Assembly (NCBI GenBank): GCA_040754295.1
Contig: JBFMCQ010000010.1
Coordinates: forward strand, 19,870-83,869
Source: Solimonas sp040754295
GTDB lineage: Bacteria > Pseudomonadota > Gammaproteobacteria > Nevskiales > Nevskiaceae
Direction: 5' to 3'
DNA length: 64,000 bases
Shown: piece after piece, positions 55,352 to 64,000 of the stretch
Numbering within the stretch: position 1 is the stretch's first letter
How the letters are laid out: every line of letters begins with the position of its first letter
Translations under genes and position numbers: made by a program
The notes under the pieces: generated by a model
The model's database searches: none
The model's input: only the letters and a program-made list of their open reading frames with translations
What the model was told of the DNA's origin: nothing

Positions 55352-56112
55352 GCGCGATCGCGATGCGCGAAAACGCCTTCGAGCCCGATGCGCCGGTCGC
55401 CGCGACGCGGCTGTCGCGGCTCGCGCTCGGCATCGCCGCGCTGCTGGCCGCGATCATGGCCGCCTGGACCTTCGTGCGCGTCGCCGGCGACCGGCCGGTC
55501 GAGCGCCTGCTGATCGAAGGCGAGTTCCGCCATGTCAGTGCCGACGAGGTCGAGACGATTGCGCGACCGCTGGTCGACACGAGCTTCGTCGACGTCAAGC
55601 TCGATCGGCTACGCGCCGAGCTGCTGGCGCTGCCCTGGGTCGCGCGCGTGCGCGCCGAGCGCGAGTGGCCGGCGACGGTGCGCCTGCGCCTGTGGGAGCG
55701 CGTGCCTGCGGCGCGCTGGGGTGAGGCCGCGCTGCTCGACGTCGACGCCGTCGCCTTCGATCCCACCGGGCGCGAAGTGCCGTCGCCGCTGCCGCGGCTC
55801 TCCGGTCCGGAGGGCAGCGCGGCGGCGGTGCTCGAAACCTATCGGCAGCTGTCGGCGCGGCTCGCCGGCACGCCGTTCGCGCTCGAGGGGTTGGCGCAGG
55901 ACGCGCGCGGCGACTGGACCGGCTACACCGTCGACGGTATCGCCCTGCGCTTCGGCCGCGGCGATCCGGGCGCCTCGCTGCCGGTGCTGCTCGGGCCTGC
56001 CGCGCGGGCGCTGGCACAGGACGTGGCGCGGGTCGCGTATGTCGATCTGCGCTACACCAACGGCTTTTCGGTGGGCTGGCGCGAGCCGGCTGCCGCGACA
56101 GAGGGGAACTAG
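55348..56112 (+). CDS. ftsQ: Cell division protein FtsQ
   Basis: A 254-residue bitopic divisome protein. Cytoplasmic tail, one membrane helix (about 25-46), then the POTRA domain starting at RPVERLLIEGEFRHVSADEVE and the beta domain with LPWVARVRAEREWPATVRLRLWERVPAARWGE. Start GTG 55348 overlaps ddlB. The C-terminal region is variable, as usual. With FtsL and FtsB it scaffolds FtsWI. Confidence 0.94.
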   Translation: MSAIAMRENAFEPDAPVAATRLSRLALGIAALLAAIMAAWTFVRVAGDRPVERLLIEGEFRHVSADEVETIARPLVDTSFVDVKLDRLRAELLALPWVARVRAEREWPATVRLRLWERVPAARWGEAALLDVDAVAFDPTGREVPSPLPRLSGPEGSAAAVLETYRQLSARLAGTPFALEGLAQDARGDWTGYTVDGIALRFGRGDPGASLPVLLGPAARALAQDVARVAYVDLRYTNGFSVGWREPAAATEGN

Positions 56113-56114
56113 CA

Positions 56115-57344
56115 GTGGCACGACGCGAAGAACGCAATCTGCTCGTCGGACTCGACGTGGGCACGTCGAAATGCGTGGCCGTCGTCGGCCAGGTCACCCC
56201 GGAGGGCCAGGTCGAAGTCGTCGGCCGCGGCGAGCACGTCTCGCGCGGCATGAACCGCGGCGACGTCGTCAACATCGAACAGACCACACAGGCGATCAAG
56301 CGCGCGGTCGAGAATGCCGAGCACATGGCCAACTGCCGCGCGCAGTCGGTCTATGTCGGCATCTCCGGCACGCACATCCGCAGCTTCAACTCGACCGGCG
56401 TCGCCCCGGTGCGCGCAGGCAGCGTCAGCGAGCGCGACGTCGACAGCGTCATGGACGCCGCGCGCGCGATCGCGATCCCGGCGGACCAGAAGATCCTGCA
56501 TGTCGTTCCGCAGGAATTCGTCGTCGACGGTCGCGAAGGGATCCACGACCCGGTCGGCATGCACGGCGTGCGCCTCGAAGCGAAGGTGCACATCGTCACC
56601 GGCTCGATCTCGGCCTCGCAGAACATCTACAAGTGCGTGGAGTCCTGCGGGCTCAAGGTCGACAAGCTGATCCTGCAGCACCTGGCCTCGAGCTACGCCG
56701 TGCTGATGCCCGACGAGCGCGATCTCGGCGTGTGCATGGTCGACATCGGCGGCGGCACCTCCGACATCGCCGTGTTCAAGGGCGGCACGATTCGCCACAC
56801 CGCGGTGCTGCCGATCGCCGGCAACCAGGTCACGAACGACGTCAGCGTCGCGTTCCGCACGCCGGCCGCGTATGCGGAGGAGCTCAAGCTGCACTACGGC
56901 GTCGCCTTGCCGGAGTTCGCGCAGGGCAACGAGGAGATCGAGGTCAAGGGTGTTGGCGACCAGCCGCCGCGGCGCCTTTCGCGCCTGACGCTGACCGAGG
57001 TGATCAAGCCGCGCTACGAGGAGCTGTTCCGCTTCATCCGCAAGGAGCTGCAGCGCTCCGACTGGTACGAGATCGTCGCCGGCGGCGTCGTGCTGACCGG
57101 CGGCGCGTCGCAGATGCCCGGTGTGCCCGAACTCGCCGAGCAGGTGTTCGAGCTGCCCGTACGGATCGGCGCGCCGCACAACATCGAGGGGCTCAAGGAC
57201 GTCACACGCAATCCCGCGTACGCGACGGCGGTGGGCTTGCTGCTGTACGGGCGCCAGCTGCGGCCACAGCCGGTGCGCAGCAACACGCAAGGACTCGGCT
57301 ACTGGGTCCAGCGTGCGGGCGAGTGGTTCAAGGGGAGCTTCTGA
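56115..57344 (+). CDS. ftsA: Cell division protein FtsA
   Basis: A 409-residue actin-like ATPase tethering FtsZ to the membrane. LLVGLDVGTSKCVAVVG (phosphate 1), GVCMVDIGGGTSDIAVF (phosphate 2), VVLTGGASQMPGV (adenosine), and a C-terminal amphipathic helix GYWVQRAGEWFKGSF that binds the membrane. The 1C subdomain has VYVGISGTHIRSFNSTG. Start GTG 56115, 2 bp after ftsQ. Followed by a 190-bp spacer with a strong ftsZ promoter. Confidence 0.97.
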   Translation: MARREERNLLVGLDVGTSKCVAVVGQVTPEGQVEVVGRGEHVSRGMNRGDVVNIEQTTQAIKRAVENAEHMANCRAQSVYVGISGTHIRSFNSTGVAPVRAGSVSERDVDSVMDAARAIAIPADQKILHVVPQEFVVDGREGIHDPVGMHGVRLEAKVHIVTGSISASQNIYKCVESCGLKVDKLILQHLASSYAVLMPDERDLGVCMVDIGGGTSDIAVFKGGTIRHTAVLPIAGNQVTNDVSVAFRTPAAYAEELKLHYGVALPEFAQGNEEIEVKGVGDQPPRRLSRLTLTEVIKPRYEELFRFIRKELQRSDWYEIVAGGVVLTGGASQMPGVPELAEQVFELPVRIGAPHNIEGLKDVTRNPAYATAVGLLLYGRQLRPQPVRSNTQGLGYWVQRAGEWFKGSF

Positions 57345-57390
57345 GGTCGGGGCGAGATGTTTTTAATTCGCCGTTTTTACCTATTTTTCG

Positions 57391-57419
57391 TTGACATTGG
57401 CACTGTGAAGGCATATATT
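57391..57419 (+). promoter_or_regulatory. Strong sigma70 promoter for ftsZ
   Basis: TTGACA (57391-57396), 17 bp, TATATT (57414-57419), set in an AT-rich stretch unusual for this window. The predicted start, near 57427, leaves a leader of about 108 nt before the ftsZ ATG at 57535. It would let ftsZ be expressed above the level of the upstream dcw genes. Confidence 0.8.
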
Positions 57420-57534
57420 AAATTCGCGGCGTATCAGAGAGAAAAAAACCGCGGGCCAAGTCATCGGAGCGGTAAGCGGCGGTGACCTGTGGGTGATTGG
57501 CAACACGGACGCGCAGATGCGCAGGAGCACTGAC

Positions 57535-58758
57535 ATGGCTGGACAAGTACGCGATGTATTCGAGCTCGAAGACGGTCAGCGCAAGCGCGCGGTGATCCGC
57601 GTGATCGGCGTCGGCGGCGGCGGCTGCAACACCGTCAACCAGATGGCGCAGACCGGCATCGAGGGCGTGGACTTCGTCTGCGCCAACACCGACCGCGACC
57701 ACCTGGAGCGCTGCATGCCGACCAGCCAGCTCCAGCTCGGCGCCGAAATCACGCGCGGCCTGGGCGCCGGCTCCGATCCGGAAATCGGCCGCAAGGCGGC
57801 CGAAGAGGATCGCGATCGCATCTACGAGGTCATCGACGGCACCGATTTGCTGTTCATCACCGCCGGCATGGGCGGCGGCACCGGTACCGGCGCTGCGCCG
57901 GTGATTGCGCAGATCGCCAAGGAGCTGGGCATCCTCACGGTCGCCGTCGTCACCAAGCCGTTTGCGCACGAAGGCAAGAAGCGCATGGCGGTCGCGCACA
58001 AGGGCATCGACGATCTGCGTCAGTTCACCGACTCGCTGATCCTGATCCCCAACGAGAAGCTGGGGCTCGTGCTCGGCACCAAGATCACCGTGCTCAATTG
58101 CTTCAAGGCCGCCAACGACGTGCTGCAGAACGCGGTGCAGGGCATCTCCGACCTGATCACGCGCCCCGGTCTGGTCAACGTCGACTTCGCCGACGTGCGC
58201 ACGGTGATGTCCAACCGCGGCATGTCGATGATGGGCATCGGCGAGGCCAGCGGCGAGGGCCGCGCCGAAAAGGCCGTCGAGATGGCGCTGTCGAGCCCGC
58301 TGCTCGACGACATCGAGCTGCACGGCGCACGCGGCCTGCTGGTCAACGTGACCTGCGACGAGTCGCTGACGATGGAAGAGCTGGAGTACGTCAACTCGCG
58401 CGTCGCCGAGATCGCCTCCGACGAGGCCGACGCCAAGTGCGGCATGTCGATGAACCCAAACCTCGACGGCGTGCTGCGCGTGACCGTCGTCGCCACCGGC
58501 CTGCCGGGGCTCAAGCACGCGGCGCAGGCGGTGCCGGTGGCGCCGCAGAATCCCAGGGTCGCGCAGTTCGTGCGCCCGGAGATGACGCTGCCGACGGCGC
58601 CGCCAATGCCGCCGCTTGGCTCGCCGAGCCTCGACATCCCGGCCGTGCACCGGCAGCAGCGTCGGGTCGCCGCGGGTGGCGGTGGCAGCGCGTTTCCGCT
58701 GGGTCTGGACGAGGACATCATCAACATCCCGGCGTTCTTGCGCAATCAGGCGGATTAG
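57535..58758 (+). CDS. ftsZ: Cell division GTPase FtsZ
   Basis: A 407-residue tubulin homologue forming the Z ring. The GTP-binding signature is AGMGGGTGTGAAPVIA. RVIGVGGGGCNTVNQM at the N-terminus and the T7 loop GLVNVDFADVR are intact. After a Pro-rich linker (about 325-385) the conserved C-terminal tail DIINIPAFLRNQAD binds FtsA. AGGAG lies about 7 nt before ATG 57535. Last gene of the dcw cluster; transcription also from its own promoter. Confidence 0.98.
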   Translation: MAGQVRDVFELEDGQRKRAVIRVIGVGGGGCNTVNQMAQTGIEGVDFVCANTDRDHLERCMPTSQLQLGAEITRGLGAGSDPEIGRKAAEEDRDRIYEVIDGTDLLFITAGMGGGTGTGAAPVIAQIAKELGILTVAVVTKPFAHEGKKRMAVAHKGIDDLRQFTDSLILIPNEKLGLVLGTKITVLNCFKAANDVLQNAVQGISDLITRPGLVNVDFADVRTVMSNRGMSMMGIGEASGEGRAEKAVEMALSSPLLDDIELHGARGLLVNVTCDESLTMEELEYVNSRVAEIASDEADAKCGMSMNPNLDGVLRVTVVATGLPGLKHAAQAVPVAPQNPRVAQFVRPEMTLPTAPPMPPLGSPSLDIPAVHRQQRRVAAGGGGSAFPLGLDEDIINIPAFLRNQAD

Positions 58759-58776
58759 CCGTCGCGGGGTTGGCCG

Positions 58777-58836
58777 GTAGGTCGGGCTTCGGCCCGACGA
58801 CGAACGGTGCATGTGTCGGGCTGAAGCCCGACCTAC
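58777..58836. repeat. Paired REP-like palindromes (BIME) downstream of ftsZ
   Basis: Two inverted units, GTAGGTCGGGCTTCGGCC (58777) and GTCGGGCTGAAGCCCGACC (from 58814), with outer ends GTAGGTCGGGC and GCCCGACCTAC complementary to each other. Shares its core with 4420-4437. It may protect the ftsZ mRNA 3' end. Confidence 0.8.
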
Positions 58837-58943
58837 GAGTCCGGCATACAGCCGCCGGCAAGGCGATGCCGTGTTAACATTCGCGGCCCAACAGGCGTAG
58901 CCTGCGTGCAGGTTGCGCCTTTTCAATGACTTTACGACTCGCG

Positions 58944-59864
58944 ATGGTCAGACAACGCACCCTCCGACAGGCGGTTCGCGCCAGCGGCATCGGCCTGCAC
59001 TCCGGCCGCAAGGTGTATATATCCCTGCTGCCCGCGGGTCCGGACACCGGCATCGTTTTCCGCCGCTGCGATCTGTCGCCGGCGGTCGAAGTGCCGGCGC
59101 GCGCGCAGCTGCTGCGCGAGGCGGTGATGTGCAGCACGCTCGTCGGTGACGACGGCACCAAGATCATGACGATCGAGCACCTGATGTCCGCCTTCGCCGG
59201 GCTGGGCATCGACAACTGCGTTGTCGAGCTGTCGTCGCCCGAAGTGCCCATCATGGACGGCAGCTCGGGTCCGTTCGTGTTCCTGATCCAGTCCGCCGGC
59301 ATTCACGAGCAGAACGCGCCGAAGCGCTTCCTGCGCATCCGCCAGCCGGTGCAGGTGCAGGACGGCGACAAGTGGGCGCGCTTCGAGCCGTTCGAAGGCT
59401 TCCGCCTGTCGTTCTCTATCGACTTCCGCCACCCGGCGTTCGCCACATCTGCGCAGAACGCGGTCGTCGACTTCTCGACGACCAGTTACATCAGCGAGGT
59501 CAGCCGCGCGCGCACCTTCGGCTTCATGCGCGAGCTCGACACGCTGCGCGCGGCCAATCTCGGCCTCGGCGCGAGCCTCGACAACGTCGTCGCCCTCGAC
59601 GACTATCGCGTCGTCAATCGCGACGGGCTGCGCTACGAGGACGAGTTCGTGCGCCACAAGATTCTCGACGCGATCGGCGATCTGTACCTGCTCGGCCACC
59701 CGGTGGTCGGCGCGTTCACCGCGTTCAAGTCGGGGCACGCGCTGAACAACAAGCTGGTGCGCGCGGTACTCGACGACGCCCGCGCCTTCGAGATCACGAC
59801 CTACGAAGACGCCGCGCGTCCCGCGCCGTTGAGCTTCGTCCGCGGCAGCCTCGCCACGGCGTAG
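58944..59864 (+). CDS. lpxC: UDP-3-O-acyl-N-acetylglucosamine deacetylase
   Basis: A 306-residue Zn amidase, committed step of lipid A synthesis. RASGIGLHSGRKV, TIEHLMSAFAGLGIDN with Zn His, MDGSSGPFVF, and HKILDAIGDLYLLGHPVVG with the second Zn His/Asp are all there. ATG 58944 (MVRQRTLRQAV) matches the family start and length; ATG 58926 would add six residues. Follows ftsZ, as in E. coli. Confidence 0.97.
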   Translation: MVRQRTLRQAVRASGIGLHSGRKVYISLLPAGPDTGIVFRRCDLSPAVEVPARAQLLREAVMCSTLVGDDGTKIMTIEHLMSAFAGLGIDNCVVELSSPEVPIMDGSSGPFVFLIQSAGIHEQNAPKRFLRIRQPVQVQDGDKWARFEPFEGFRLSFSIDFRHPAFATSAQNAVVDFSTTSYISEVSRARTFGFMRELDTLRAANLGLGASLDNVVALDDYRVVNRDGLRYEDEFVRHKILDAIGDLYLLGHPVVGAFTAFKSGHALNNKLVRAVLDDARAFEITTYEDAARPAPLSFVRGSLATA

Positions 59865-59924
59865 CGGGTCGGCCGACGCGCTGCCCGCGGGCGCTCGACC
59901 ACCTGTCGGGGAAAACCCGCACTA

Positions 59925-60296
59925 TCAGCCACTTGGCTTGCGCGAACTTGGTGCGGGCCGGTACACTCCGGCCGTGACATCCGTCACAGGGGGACGCACC
60001 TTGGCTTCAATGCGGGTGCAGGAGAGGTGGTAACGGGTGTTGAGCCAGGCCAGCAGCGAGCGACTGTGGTGTCTCAACGGCACCAGGGCCGAGGCGGACG
60101 CGGAGTACAGGACTGCGGTATCGCCGCGCAGGTTGGCGAGTCGCACCTGATGCACCCAGGCATCGTCGCACCAATCGCGCAACGCGCGGTTGATGTCGGC
60201 CAATTGCCGGGCGCGCTCCAGCGTGCCGGCGAGGCTCGGCTGTGTCTGGCTTAGTACTTGCCTCAGCTTGCGAGGCTCGGACCGATCGGAGCGCAT
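59925..60296 (-). CDS. dciA: DciA-family (DUF721) helicase-loader protein
   Basis: A 123-residue protein of the DUF721 group, which loads the replicative helicase DnaB in bacteria lacking DnaC. LRQVLSQTQPSLAGTLERA and LADINRALRDWCDDAWVHQVRLANLRGD, then LVPLRHHSRSLLAWLN, follow the family pattern. ATG 60296 (MRSDRSEPRKLR) avoids overlap with the divergent M23 gene; 60329 would add eleven residues. The lpxC-dciA-M23-secA order is seen in pseudomonads and xanthomonads. Confidence 0.85.
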   Translation of the reverse strand: MRSDRSEPRKLRQVLSQTQPSLAGTLERARQLADINRALRDWCDDAWVHQVRLANLRGDTAVLYSASASALVPLRHHSRSLLAWLNTRYHLSCTRIEAKVRPPVTDVTAGVYRPAPSSRKPSG

Positions 60297-60305
60297 AGCA
60301 GCGGA

Positions 60306-61241
60306 ATGGATATCATCGTCGTCAGCCATAAGCGTGGCCGCACTTGGCGGTTTCCGCTAGACCCCCGTCACGCGCTCGGCTGGCTGCCGCTGGTAGGCCT
60401 CGTCATCGTCGTGGTTTCCACCGCCTTCGCCGCCGGGTTCTTCGCGCGCGGCGCGGCCCGCATCCAGCTCGGCACGCCGTCCGAGCTGCTCGCGACCTGG
60501 TCCGAGGAAGTGCGCCAGCAGCGTGAAGCGCTCGAGCAGGCGCGCGCCGGTGCCGAGCAGAATTCCGCGGCGCTCGCTCGCCGCATCGCCCAGCTGCAGG
60601 CGCACGTGCTGCGCCTCGACGCTGCCGGCCAGCGCCTGACCGAGGTCGCCGGCCTGGACAGCGGCGAGTTCAATTTCGGGCAGCCGCCGGCCATCGGCGG
60701 GCCGGAGTCCGCTGTCGACGCCGATGCCGGGCTCGATACGCTGCTCGCCTCGCTCGGCGAGTTCGAGCGCCAGCTGTCCGACCGCGAGCGCCAGTTCCGC
60801 GTGCTCGAGGATCTGCTCCTCGCCAGCCGCCTGCAGAAGGAAGTGCGGCCGTCCGGCTGGCCGATCGAGAGCGGCTGGATCAGCTCGCTGTTCGGCGTGC
60901 GTACCGATCCGTTCACCGGCCGCCTGACCCGGCACATGGGCATCGACTTCGCCGGCCGCGCCGGCTCCGACGTGCTCAGCGTGGCCGCCGGCATCGTCAC
61001 CGAAGCCGGGCCGCGCGACGGCTACGGCAATCTCGTCGAGATCAATCACGGCAACGGCTACACGACGCGCTACGGGCACAACAGCCAGGTCCTGGTGAAG
61101 CCCGGCGACAAGGTCGCGAAGGCTCAACGCATTGCCAGAATGGGCTCCACCGGCCGCTCCACCGGCCCGCACGTGCACTTCGAGGTGCTGTTCAACGGCA
61201 TGACCGTGAATCCGGAACAGTACATCCGCGCGGCGCGTTAG
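60306..61241 (+). CDS. M23-family murein endopeptidase-like protein
   Basis: A 311-residue inner-membrane-anchored periplasmic protein. N-terminal membrane helix at about 24-46, a coiled coil (about 70-115, EEVRQQREALEQARAGAEQ), and a C-terminal LytM domain. The Zn site is complete: HMGIDFAG (HxxxD) and GPHVHFEVLFNG (HxH). It could cleave peptidoglycan cross-links directly, unlike degenerate EnvC-type activators. Divergent from dciA with 9 bp between starts; secA follows after 133 bp. Confidence 0.9.
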   Translation: MDIIVVSHKRGRTWRFPLDPRHALGWLPLVGLVIVVVSTAFAAGFFARGAARIQLGTPSELLATWSEEVRQQREALEQARAGAEQNSAALARRIAQLQAHVLRLDAAGQRLTEVAGLDSGEFNFGQPPAIGGPESAVDADAGLDTLLASLGEFERQLSDRERQFRVLEDLLLASRLQKEVRPSGWPIESGWISSLFGVRTDPFTGRLTRHMGIDFAGRAGSDVLSVAAGIVTEAGPRDGYGNLVEINHGNGYTTRYGHNSQVLVKPGDKVAKAQRIARMGSTGRSTGPHVHFEVLFNGMTVNPEQYIRAAR

Positions 61242-61374
61242 CGCTGACCCGGCAGGGGCAGGGGCAAGATCACGCGGAGAGCCCGAGACTTGAACGGCCG
61301 CGCCGGCCCAACCAGGGCATAATACGCAGCCCTCGAAGAACCCCCGCGCCCGGTGCGGGTCCACTGGGATACCT

Positions 61375-64000
<2,626 letters not shown>

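Noticed and set aside
57394..57410. Sigma54 site at the TGGCAC before ftsZ
   Set aside because: TGGCAC is present but there is no TTGC at the -12 position; the sigma70 promoter at the same place is a far better match.
61290..61323. TTGAAC and CATAAT as a secA promoter
   Set aside because: Spacing is 22 bp, too long for a sigma70 promoter.

Overview
The window is a high-GC gammaproteobacterial chromosome segment, most like Xanthomonadales and relatives. The reasons are gene order and family type: a short-LID adenylate kinase beside a pyrophosphate-dependent phosphofructokinase, rnpB directly before mraZ, DciA and an M23 peptidase between lpxC and secA, and a complete dcw cluster. This placement is inference. 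The sequence is a draft scaffold: three runs of 100 N are each flanked by an exact 127-bp direct repeat, the signature of unmerged k-mer overlaps. Genes crossing these gaps (rnt and the YadH-like permease) become intact once 227 bp is removed.

Layout: 1-6.9 kb holds a PhoX-like tail, a ROK sugar kinase and a pyrophosphate block (ppa, hppA, pfp) next to adk. 6.9-7.5 kb holds fused fragments of rnd and adk. 7.5-10.6 kb is a probable sigma54-driven CheA-like kinase / CheY-like regulator / CheX-like phosphatase operon. 10.6-13.3 kb is an accessory island of visibly lower GC, with a decayed IS4-family element and an AAA ATPase plus candidate PD-(D/E)xK nuclease pair. 13.3-27.2 kb carries rnd, mpl, lipA, ornithine-lipid genes (olsB, olsA), osmoregulated periplasmic glucan genes (opgG, opgH), rnt, argG and a hydrolase. 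27.3-36.1 kb is the lipopolysaccharide Lpt/Kds block, then a YadG/YadH-type ABC exporter, ibaG, murA and a NYN protein. 36.2-40.0 kb has hisG, hisD, a VapBC-type pair, a BtuF-like protein and an SRPBCC protein. 40.1-58.8 kb is rnpB and the dcw cluster from mraZ to ftsZ. 58.8-64 kb is lpxC, dciA, an M23 peptidase and secA, which is cut by the window end.

Most of the window builds and exports the envelope: peptidoglycan precursors (murA to ddlB, mpl for recycling), septation (ftsL, I, W, Q, A, Z), lipid A and LPS (lpxC, kdsC/D, lptABC), glucans, ornithine lipids and Sec export.

The most unusual signal is a set of heptanucleotide tandem-repeat arrays. One class (GGTTGCN) forms long hairpins that occupy intergenic gaps. 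Other classes (CGTGAGG/CCTCACG, CGGGAAT/CGATTCC) sit as inverted pairs inside the reading frames of murD and murB, with single arms in murE. In the orientation that would create TGA codons, the only internal heptads that would do so carry substitutions that remove the stop. At the end of the YadH-like permease the same repeat supplies the stop codon.
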